NCBI GenBank assembly: GCA_000507305.1
Contig: DF239916.1
Span: forward strand, 1-64,000
Length of the DNA: 64,000 nt
Direction of reading: 5' to 3'
From: Breviolum minutum Mf 1.05b.01
Lineage: Eukaryota; Sar; Dinophyceae; Suessiales; Symbiodiniaceae
Shown one piece after another: positions 24,201 to 36,200 of this stretch. A program made the translations under genes and the position numbers. Each line of letters starts with the position of its first letter. Position 1 is the stretch's first letter. The notes beneath the pieces were generated by a model, which saw only the letters and a list, made by a program, of their open reading frames with translations, had not been told where the DNA came from and made no database searches.

Positions 24201-27200
24201 GTTGTATCAGGCTGTTGAAGCTGATCGAGAGCAAGAAGGATTGGCGGCATGGTGGCTATCACCTCTATCCCGTGCATTTGGATGCCAATGTGTGGATCAA
24301 CATGAGTCGACCCAGGCAACACATAGGGGGCCATAGGGGAATGGTGATGGCATTTGCAAGATGGTCAGTCTAGTATTCTTTTAGATGCATGTCCACTGCT
24401 CCCTGAGCCTCCACCTAGAAGGCAACACTGTGCGGAACATTGAATACTGACTACTGAATTTAGACTTAGACGAGTCAGATAATGATTTTGATTTTTGTTT
24501 TTCGGGAACTGCCGAAACACAGGTTCATGCCGTGCAGTCAGTGATACAACTCAAAGGAGCCAGCCTTTCATGTGGCAGCTGTGGCATTTGTCAAATCTAA
24601 AATGTAAGATGTCTTCCAGTCAAACGCAGGCCGCAAGCAAAGAGGCAATGCACATGCAAATATTGAATATCGTCCAAGAGGCAACAACGGAACGATTCAA
24701 AATATATGAAATATACGAGCTACTGAGCAGTTACACACAAAGTACATGCTCGCCGATGTCAGCACAAATCACAAGTCACAAGTGTTATTTAGCAAGAGTT
24801 GTATTTGTTTGATTTGTAAGATATTATTGAAAGCTGTTACTGATCTGATAGATAGATAGATAGATAGATAGATAAATAGATGAATAGACTCTTGAGAAGA
24901 CTTGTGAGCAGATCATCAACATTTTTCCAACCATCCTACTACTACATATTCATTTACATTTTACATTTACATGTTTTAGATTTTCACTTCCAACCATGCG
25001 GTCATTCGGGCCTAGGGCCTAACTGGCCATTGGTTGTTGCTCATGACTCACGATGGATGGCAACGGCGATTCAGATGACGAAACAGGATGGGGGGCGCTT
25101 GATGACCGTCAAGCATCAACAGATCCTGTCCAAACCAGCACTCCAGCAAGAAACGATGATGAAGACATTCTTGGCTGGGACTCAGTGATTGATGATGATG
25201 TCGATGTTTTTGACTTGCAGAGCCAGGCCAGTGTTCCAAGATCTGTGTCACAGTCAGCAAGCGCATCTCAGCGCAATACCAATAGCAGCACCAAGAGGAG
25301 AGGACGGCCTCCTGGAATCAAAGGTAGTCACGAATATCGTGCTATGATGCGAGGTTTGCTGAGGGAAGACGAACCATCTGATGCAGACAGTGGGAACAAG
25401 GTGATGTCCGTCCATGAAAGAATGGCACATGCGAGACAGGCCTTACAAATAAAACGCAAAGCTTCAGCGGATTCTTTATCGGGCAAGGGAGGGTCGCAGC
25501 TGGATTCAGGACAGCCTGCGGCTGTGATGCCAACAAATTTTAAACCTGCCAATGACATTGAAATGGAGGCGACAGTGGCAGCCAGCGCCTTGGCCCTCCT
25601 TGCACAGAACAAAGAAACTGTTTCCGATACCCCTGACTTGCAGGTCGACGTCGACACTCCGCCAAATTTTGATTTGCAGTCGTTTGTCAACAATTTGTTC
25701 GCAGCAACCGTGCCTCAGAAACAACATGGGCAGGAAGACAGAGACAGCGCCATTCAGCACATGTTCATGCCATATAGGGGATATTCATCTATCACCCGAG
25801 ATGCTGAATCTTTTGGTTTGACGGTTTGGTCGTTTGGGCACACCCTTATTCGAGCAGCAAGTTCTGTCAGATTGTTGCATTACAAGATGTGGTCAGATTT
25901 GTTCAAAGAGATCCATCGCATGATGGAAGAGGAAAAGACGCATACAGGGGAAATGTTGGTGGTGCGCCTCAGGTTCGACGAAACACCAACAAAGATCAAC
26001 GTATCCGACCTGGAAACTTGGTCTTTGCCAACTGGAAGTACTTCTTCAAAGTCTACCCAGCCATCAAAGCAACTCGCAAAGATCTTGCAAACAGAGATGT
26101 CACTGGCCTGCATGTTGAAGTCGATCGCAACAGGCAAACAGATGTTGTTGACGGGAAGCATCCCGGTGCCTCTCCAAGTTCTTGACCGTCAAACTGCTCG
26201 CAACCTCAAGCAGGCTTTGGAAGCTAGTATGAACATTGCGGGCTTCGATCGTTTGAGTGATGGATTCAAAACCAAGCTTTTCTTGTGTTGCGCTGATGAG
26301 TTTTCATCCAACGATTTGGCACAGTGGTCTCTACAGGCTTGCAGGAAGAACTGGTTGCGTTTATCAACATTATGTGACATTCACAAGGGCTCAACAGTGC
26401 AGGGTCGCGTTTTTGATTTGACAGGTCCAGGGATTTCTGCAATCATCAATTTAGCCCTTAGCATGACAGCTGCTGGAAGCGTGTCCAAGCTGCAGAAGTG
26501 CCTTGCAGACATACTTTCTGCAAAATTTGAACTTCGAATTGGCTCCCCACCATTGTTGCCAGAAGCGGTGGAATACAAAAAACAAATTTTGGACATGTAT
26601 TTGGGCATACCTGACCAATCTACAATGGATGTCTCTGATGCAGTGTCATCAAAATCTCGATTGCGCTTTTCACAGAGGATGAAACAACGATGCATCATTG
26701 ATCACTTCTTCAACGACGATCTGCGTGATGGTGAAAAAATCATCCATTGGGCAGAGGCTGGGCAGTACACTGATTCAAATCATGCACTGGCAACACTCAT
26801 CAAGTACTGCGTGCCGGCCCTTATCCCTGGCGGCTGCCCACTGTTCCCCCGATCTCGGTGGTTTGGAGCGGACCAGGCCCTCAATTATGTAGGTTTATGG
26901 TCCAGTGTTCACTGCCTGTTGACACCGCTTGTTCTTTCATGGTGTGGGAAAGATTCTGATAGCAATTCCATTCCTGCAGCTGACCCCGCAACTTTGGCTT
27001 TGGATAATGGTGTTGTTGATGATCATGATGATGGGGGTGGCTGGGATTTTGCCATTCCCGCTGCAGATGATCCAGAGAGAAACTTGGCAATTGCCGACGA
27101 AGACATTGACAATAAGGCCGAGGATCACAATGGCCCAGTCCTTCCTGCCCCAACAGGTGATGGTGACGATGGCGATGCAGCCATGGGTAACCAAGGCCAG

Positions 27201-30200
27201 AAATCGCAAGACTCAGACTTCGACTGGCACTCCTATCATCAAAAACTTCGCACATCAGTGTTGGACTGGGTTTTGAGGAAAGGAGCAAGCGCCTTAGGGC
27301 CATCGCCTCAGACGCAGGTTGCCCTCATGCGCCAGTATATGGATCCGATTTTGCGGCTCATGGCACAGCTACTTTACTTCAGCAGTAAGAGATGGGCTAG
27401 GGATCAACTTTCGAAGGAATCTCTTGGGCAGCCACGGCAGTACAGAATACTGCTTGCATTTCAACATGAGCAAGCGGACTCTGTACTTCACGCTGTTGCG
27501 ACTCTGATGCAGCAGCCCCCAGTTGGAGTGCCTCAAGATGACTGGAGATCAGACATTTCGGTGCTATGTTTTGCCATGCTTTCCAGGTTGTCTTGCTCAG
27601 CTTACCAGCTGCTGGTGTGGAGATGCAAGAAGTATCCCTATGCCTTATTCCAATCATTGTTGGGTGAAGAAAACTGCCGGTTGGTCTATCAAGAAAAACG
27701 ATGCCGTCAGGACGAGTTGACTCAGCATTTGATAGATTTGTGTGGTTCTGAGCAGGCTTTCTGCAATGATGCAATCCCAATCATCAAGGCTTTAGCGATG
27801 CTGGCCGACACTGACATTGGTGCTATTGAAAGACAACATACGATTTCCAGGCGAATCATTGTATCAAGATCTCAATCCAAGCCTGTCAGTTTGGACATGC
27901 TAAGTGCTGACTGGTTGTTGAGGCGGTCCATTCAGAACACAACAGATGCTTGTTCATACTTCTACTTTGATACCGATGCAGTGATCCAAAAGTTGAAGCG
28001 GAAAAGGCGAAGAAATGCAAATCCAAAGCGTGTGACGAAAAGAAAACGTGGAGGTGGTGGTGCTTTTAGGGCCTATTTGTCCATGAATTCAAAAGGCAAC
28101 AAGACAACGGCACATTCTTGGAAGGAAATGGCGCACAACTATCGACAGCTATCCCAAGAAGAAAAAGCAACGTATACTGAGATTGGAAAAGCCGCATCTG
28201 CAACCCACAAGAGGGGCTTCCACGCTTTTGGGCCAAGGGCCAGCCGAAAGAAAAAAACACATACACCATCTATTTCTTTTGGATTTTTGGAGAGCGCGCA
28301 GGCTTCACTACCAGCAGTTGCAGATCCTGACATGGCAAATTCTGGGAGCTCAGCGCATTCTTTGCAAGTGGTGCCTGCACATGAAGAACAATCCATTTTG
28401 CTTCGAAACCCGGAGAACCATTTAAGAGAGAGACTTCGTGAATCTGGTGCTGTTGCGAGGCAGATCCAACAGCAAACAAATGCAAGAAGGGATAAGACAT
28501 TGGCCACAATCTGTGAGTTCTTGAATGGCAAAAGTACATTGGGGCCTGCCCCAACTTCAGACTCATTTCCGTCCACTTCAAGGTTTTGTCCGGGCCAATC
28601 ATCATCTGCTGCAAGCCTTATGTTGCCGAAGCCGCTCCACTTTCCTTGGGCAGAGTGGGTTCCACCAGCTGAAGCACTTGCTCAGGCCACGGTTTTTTTC
28701 TTCAAAAACTGAGTCTGTTTGACATCCACTGCAGCATTGCACCCATTATTTCAGTTTGTTTTTTTGAATTCTTGTTGCAAAAGGCGAAAGGTTTTTACAA
28801 ACATGAACAGACAGCGATACTTTACCGGACCAAAAACTTGCAGAGTCGGTAGCATGGATAACTGATACATAACAAACTAACTTTACTTTACTTATACTTA
28901 TACTTATACTTATTATACTTATATTCTTGTGACCCCTATGACCCTATGACGATACATTCGATACATGAAACCATGCATTCACAAGATAAGATTTTATCAA
29001 TATATTCAATTATCATATTTGGATCACTTAGATTCTAGATTCTAGATATAAGAAAATAGTTAGATGGATCAGTGGATAGGCCACTAGGTAGGGTAGATGG
29101 GAGACATCAGATCAGACAGATAGATTCGATAGATTTGATTGCTACATCTAGGTCCAGGTCCTAGGTATCACTACACAGATAGATAGACAGAAAGCTGCTG
29201 GCTGCTAGTTGCTAGCTGCTAGCTAGCTGCTGCTAGCTGCTTATGAGAATCATGCTCGCGACATGATGTTGATTCATGAGTCACGAGTCATGACATGAGT
29301 TTATGTTCATAGACTCGACAGAGATCCGTAGCTGATTCGTACTTCGGTTTTGAGATGCGAGACAAGAGGCAGCAGCTTGTGGTGACACGGTCCACAGTCA
29401 CAAGGTGGTCAGGGGCCAGACACAAGACTGACAAGACGCATGCCTATGATCAGGCAGCAAGCCAAAGCCACGAGTGTCAGATGCCATTGCCATTGTCAAA
29501 ACCACTTTTCACTGGTCACTTTGCTGTTGCTGACACTGACACGTCTTAGTCTTTCGGTCATTCCAAACTGTGGAGTTTGTTGAAGACCACATTGCCCAGA
29601 ATACCAGAGTACCATGAAACCATCGGAAGATGACAGCCTATGAGTCTAGTAAAGTATACCAGGTATACCAGTACAGTATACTAGTATACTTAGTATACTA
29701 GTATAGTATAGTATACCAGTCCTAAGGATGTTCTTTCGTTGGTATGTTGTGTTTGACTTTTCAGTTCCACATCATTGCAAGACCAAGCAGATCATGCATT
29801 CACCGCAAAGGAGGCAAAATCCTCAAAGTGTCAACAAACAAGTTATTGAAGGAAACATTGTTGAAAAGTTGAAAGTTGAAATCATGTGAGAAATTGCTGC
29901 AATGCAATGTCTGTCAACGTCAAAGCGGGCGACTGTTCAACCACCCCTTTGGTCCTGGCAAAGCAGGGTTGATTGCCAGCTGCCAGGTGAGTACGGCGCA
30001 TGCTGCAAACGGGCGGCGGAGCCAAACCGCATGCCCGCGGCAAAGCCACAGCGCGGTTGTGCCAAAGCTGGGTTCGACCCTTCCATTGTAATGATGGAAG
30101 AGGTTCAGAACTTAGTTTTGCACTTCAAGAGCAGGAAGCTCAAAGTGTTGCTGCCACAGCTCCGTGCAGCGACTAACCTGACTCTGATTGGTTTCCGCAT

Positions 30201-33200
30201 CGCGCCCTCCGCGTATATCAACCCCCACCCACCCTCCATGCACACCACAAAGAGGACGACGGGAACTAGCTGGCTGGGTGAGCTAGCTGCTCACCGGAAG
30301 GGGCCCAGAGACAGGAGATCATGCTGTCGCGTCAAGAGTGACAGTCTGCGTGCGACCGAGACTGATCCTTTTCACAGGAACGGCTTCGGATCGTTGCCTT
30401 CGTCTGTTCAGTGACTGTGAAAGCGAGCACTTTGTGCCGTTTCACGCTGTGCCTACATCCGCAGCTGCAGCCATTGCTGACATGGCACCTGCAACACTGG
30501 CACTTCTCCGCACACCGCGCCGCAGCTGTTTTCCTTAGCCTTAGCCGTAGCCTTAGCCTTAGCCGCTTAGCCGGCCTTAGCCGTAGCCGTAGCCGCAGCC
30601 TTAGCCGAGCCATAGATAAACAACAAGACAGATAGATAGACAGATAGATTGATTGATTGATTGAGGATAGATTCGGATAGGTTCGATAGATAGATAGATA
30701 GATAGATAGATAGTTAGATAGATAGATAGATAGATAGTCAGATAGACTCTATAGACAGATATAGATAGATAGAAAAGGATAGATAGATAGATAGATTGAT
30801 AGATAGATAGATAGATAGATAGTGTCTGGTAACAGTTTAGATTGATAGATAGATCGATCAGAAAGATCGATAGTCCGAAAGATCAATCCATAGATTCAAT
30901 AGATTAGATAGATAGATAGATAGATAGATAGACTAGACAGACAGACTGACAGACAGACAGACAGACAGATAGATAGATAGATAGATAGATAGACAGATAG
31001 ATAGATAGAAAAATTAAAGATGATATCTGGGATGAAGGGAGGAAACATCAACTGCCTGTCCACTGTTGATCCATCACTGTTTTCTGTAGTGAAGTGTATT
31101 CAGTGTATTCCGCTCCGTATTCGTATTCATTAGTTAATTCATTCATTAATGTATCACATACATTGACATACATACATTTCTGATGTTTTTGATTCTAGAT
31201 TCTAGATTCTTCCAGGTTTTGTATTTTTTTGCAAGCCTGCGTGTATCAGTATTCCATGGAAACAGCCCTGAAGTAAGATTTTTGCAACATATATTTTGTG
31301 ACCTGCTCTTCTATGTCAATGTGTCCTGCCAGTATTTTGGCATTCCATTCTACATGTGGCAGGTCATCGTGTCCAATGCTGGGCAGCAAAATGTCAAAGG
31401 TCTCATGGGCCTTTTGGAGGAGAACTGGAAGAAACAACATCGAATTTTTTATGATGAAAAGGCTACTCAAATCCCAGGAAGAAAGAGCCATGAGGCGAGC
31501 CATGTCTTCAAACCGAAAGATTGTATGAAGCTGGGTTTCTGCAGGTGCGAGGCACCTGGTAAACAAGCTTTTGTATTTTGGAAAAAAATGTGCAAGTCTT
31601 TGAAGGAGTTTTTTGCGAAGGGAGGTGCAAATCGATCGAAACTGGATTCTGGCATGGCAGTTTTGAAGCTTCAGAGTGTGGCATTTGAGTCTGACCAGCC
31701 CTTGTATTTTCATATTGGCTACATCAACCTGAAGACGTGGCATTTCACATTGTTGCGCTTGCAGCCTCGTGGCCCGTGTTTGGCAAGTGGAGTGCAGCCA
31801 CTGGAATTGAAATTTGACGACGGCAACTTATCTGTTGAGTTGGCTGCGAAAGTCTTCTGTCAGTTGGATCTTGGTCAGGTGTGGGAGTGTCACATTTGTT
31901 TCTTACTTCAACGACGGCAAGCTTTCTTGGAGGCCTCCCAGATGATACCTCACCATGTAGAAGTCCTATGTGATGCTGACGCTGAGCCAGTGTTTTCTTG
32001 GCAAGGTTGGGAAAGCGAGAAGCCAAAACACAGACACAGAAAACGTAAACTTGGTGATGATGGACAAAATGAAAAACCAGCCCAAAAGATGCCCAAAGCT
32101 CGAAAAACATCTGGGTCTGCTGTTGTTGCTGGTGTTGGCAATGCAACTGTTCATGAAGATGCCCTTGCAGAGTTGAAGGGCATGTCAGAGCAGGAACGTC
32201 AAGACCTTGACGAGCACCTGGTGCAAGTTTACCATAACGGTCTTGGTGAAGACTATTCACCCGATTCACCTATGAGCTGTGGCGAGGAACCCGTGCCAGA
32301 TGTGGAAGACAACATTTTACAAGAATCTGCATCAGATGACTTGGGCAGTATTGGGGACGATGATGACATTGATTCTGATTCTGACCCCGATGAGGTGGTC
32401 GATCCTTGGCGAAAAGCAGCAGGCGAATGGCTTGATTTGGCGGAGATGGATTTGATGATGGAGGAAAACTTGTCTGATCAAGAAGCAAATGCGGAAGTTA
32501 CTGGCGATCCTGTTGCTGAGCCTCCCCTCCAGAGAAGCTTGATCCCTGAGTTCGACCAATCTCTTTTGATTGAACCAGTTGCTCCCGAAAATGCAGATCG
32601 AAATGTACAAGACTTACAAGACCAAATTCTTGCCGAAGATGATGAGCGAAAGAGCAATCACAGTGGCGCTGATAAGGCGAGCAGCAAGTGCACAGATGAC
32701 TTCAGCATCAGTGACAATGACTTTGATCCTTTGGGTTCCGATGCCGATTCTGATTCAACTTCATCTTCTTCTTCGAGAGACCACAGACATGAACCTGCTG
32801 CGAGGACTGCGCCGGCAGCCCCGGACGATCGTTTCAATCTTGAAAACGGAGATTTGCGATACAACTTTCTTTCGGGCAATTTGGTTGCTCACTGCCGTTG
32901 CCACGGCGGCAACTGCCGTAGAACACGGACTTGTAAGCCAAGTGCTCGGAAGGGAGGTGGCCAGGGGAGGCCGATAGGCCACCTGGTGGCATGGCTGTCC
33001 AGGGCCAATGAATTCTCGAGCCAGTCTGAGCACTCTTCATCTTGCCATCCGGATCTTCGACAACGTCAATTGGGGCGGGCGCATTTCAACTCTTTACCTG
33101 GTGCACAAGCCTTTTCAGATCAGTACGAGAGAGCACGCCGTGATGATGAAAGTGAAGAACCACACGACCTTAAATGATGATTTCATGCTGCTTGACCGAG

Positions 33201-36200
33201 GTGTTCAATGGTCGCGCAACAAAGTTTGCATTTTCAAATGGTTAAGTCAGTTCTTAGTCACTTTGAGATGAGTTTGAGTTGCACTACAATATCAATAATA
33301 AAATAATACAAATAATTTACATGGACAGTCGACATTTCATTGTAATTGTACATTGTACATCAAGAACTTGACTTGACTTGACATCAGTGGTGCATTCAGG
33401 GATCTTCTGCCCAGCTATAGCTTGAACTTTGCGCTCTATGCCCTATGCAAGAATTGTTTTTTTTCATGTTCAGTTGCAACAGGAAATTTCAGGTATCGAC
33501 TTCGTCGGCCAATGCATTCCCGAAAGCCTCCAGACTCTTCAGAACTTCAGCTAAAAGGGGCTATGTTGAATTTTGAATTTAGATAGCAGATAGATAGCAA
33601 CTACTACGTTACTACATCAGGTTCAACCATCCCAGTACAAATTGAGCCTTATGGATTTGAAGGCCCCCGTCTCATAGAACAGCGCCCACACAACAAGACG
33701 AACTACCTTCAAAGATACATCCCATGATGTATTGCAATGTAATGTAATGTAATGTAGAAATGTAATTGTAATTTCAAATGCAACATTATCTGAAGTTCTG
33801 AATAACATGCTGGCAGTGCTGGTTGATCCGTGAAACTCAGATATGATTTGACTGCAAAATCTCCAAAGTAGAGACATGCTGCATCTTTCAAATTTCGAAG
33901 ATGCAAGAAAAGAAACCGGAGGGGACAGGGCACTTCCATGGAACATTCCGTGCAACATGTGTGTAGTGTAATGATTGACTAGTGACTAGTGATTAGTGTA
34001 TGTATGTAGTAACGAGTAACGTATTAAATAGTATATGGCATATATGGCATGTGGCATTTGGCGTACGGCACTGGGAACATTTTCCAGAGGAGTGAGTAGG
34101 CCCGAGTAGGCTTATTGATGGGTCACTGACAGGTTGTGATTGCCATTTTTCAGATAGATTTGGTCGACATTTTTCAAAACAACAAGTAACAAGGCTTTAA
34201 GTGAAATCATTTTGTATTCCAGCAGGAGAGTCAAATATCAAAATTTCAACCGATGATGACTTGACTCTTGACTTAACTTGCTCACATGACTGACAAGCGG
34301 CCTAGCGCAAACATGGGAAACCACGTCGATTTGATTCGGTTATTGACTTCACATTTGAGCCCCAAAAGACCCAGGCTACAGGAATGATTTTCAGCGTTGC
34401 ATCCCGATAGATTTCGCATCAGGGGATTGTTTTATGTCGGTAGCGGGTAGCTAGCAGGCAGCTAGCAGCCAACTAGCTAACTAGCAATATCAGATAGCAG
34501 CGCATAAACAGGGACACAGTTAGAATGTTGAAGTTTATAAAGTTTAAATTTAATGTAAGGACGGTTTTTGCATCCCTGTTGGAAACCAGGGTCTACATCA
34601 TCTTCATCAGGAAGGACATCGGTGATACAACGCTGTTGGACAGAGTTGTGAAGATGGTGAAGGACAGGGAGGGCCATCAGCTACCAGGTACCAGGTACCA
34701 GGTCATGCAACTGCAAACTGACTCTAAGTCAAGTATAAATGGAAATTTCGATCCACTTTGTACTCAACTACAACACTCTGAAAATTTGAGTTGCAGTGCC
34801 AATACTTGCGTGCCACATCAGACATCTTGAACATATGGTGGCAGTTGTCAACAACTGCAACTGTGACGTCATTACCAGAAACGCTGCTTCTCATTTTCAA
34901 TGATGGTGGGAGACATGAAACATGGCAAATCTGAAGGACATCCATTGGCATCGTGCCCAAGTTCCACCTGCCAAGTGGAGTGATGTGTTGTTGCCTCCCG
35001 GCCCGGAGCTGGACGTTTGGATGAAGAAGCATGCGGTCAAGGCATGTGATTCTGGAACAGGCTGAGTTGCATTGTATAGCATTTTCCAGTCGTCAAATGC
35101 AATATTATATATCTGTACTATGGGCATTGTTCCATGTTTATCAAATCAAAAATTTGGAATTCATATCAGCAGTTATTGACATGGTCGAATGTATCCCAAC
35201 TACCTCTGCTGAATCATGGGCAATGCATTTTATTGGTTTGATTTGAGGGCCTGAGGCCATTGGTGTAGGCACAGCATGTACTCGCACATGACCCGTTAGG
35301 TCCTAGGCCTGTAGGCTAAAGCGGCAAAAGGGCTATGGGGGGGACCAATTGCAGACCGTCAATCCCGCTCAAGAACCAAATGGTACAGTTGCAGAACTAC
35401 AAAACCACACATCTGCACATCCATAGCGATAGTAATAGTAAAGTGGTAGCGAACCGACAAGTGCATCCCTGTGTTTTTGTTGCCATCGATGAATCTTCGG
35501 TTGTTGGAAATTCCAAATTCAAAGTACATTCTCAGAACCAGCATGTGTGCCCTCACTTGCCAGCCATAGACCCAGCAAAAGATCAGCAACAGCAATCACT
35601 GCAACAGTGACTCTTCAGGTCTTATAAGGGAAAAGGCGGACCGAAGACCCGTTATCGGGCTAATCAGCTAATCGCTACCATGAGGAATGTAAATGTATAC
35701 GTTGAGCCAAACACCTCTATTTAAGCGAGCTTATATTATACATTGTGACATTGAGGACAAATATCAGTATCGCAGGACATAGTTTCATTGACATATGTTA
35801 TATAATGGCGCATTGATTGATAGAAATTTTTAGATGGCATGCCAAGGCTGGGCGGACATGGGTGTTGCTATTTTTCAACTCTCCGCACAGCAGGCTGACC
35901 GCATCAGGCCACTCTGTCTGATGGTTCTATTGTTTGTTTTGGAAAAAAGTTGAATCAAAAAGCAATCCCCTGAGCAACTACATGCATAGAATTATTTAGA
36001 AAATTATCCTAAACCTCAACCCTAAACCCTAAACGTTACGGCAAAAAAACGGGCAGCATTTCCCCTTATTTAACATCAAAATAATCTTAAACCTCAACCC
36101 TAAACCCTAANGATTGACAAAAAAAAACATATACGCATAATCAAACGCATTTTTCTGAAAGTACAACTGTGACAGAACATGTCAAACGCATTTTTCGGAA

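Larger units (their letters stand above)
28713..31215. other. Intron of the nested gene, repeat-rich
   Basis: The intron holds motif trains (acttatacttatactt near 28890; agtatactagtatac near 29685; ctagctagctgctgctagc near 29220), a set of dispersed modules shared with 47.4-49.2 kb, CTTAGC hexamers and a long GATA tract. The 170-codon frame at 29902-30414 lies across the dispersed modules and is not treated as an exon. Confidence 0.6.

Noticed and set aside
30069-30080. ggttcgaccc resembling a tRNA B box
   Set aside because: No cloverleaf or matching acceptor stem can be drawn around it, so no tRNA is called; a SINE promoter is possible but unproven.
29902-30414. 170-codon plus-strand frame
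   Set aside because: It runs through dispersed modules B and C, and the two exons of the nested gene join in phase without it.
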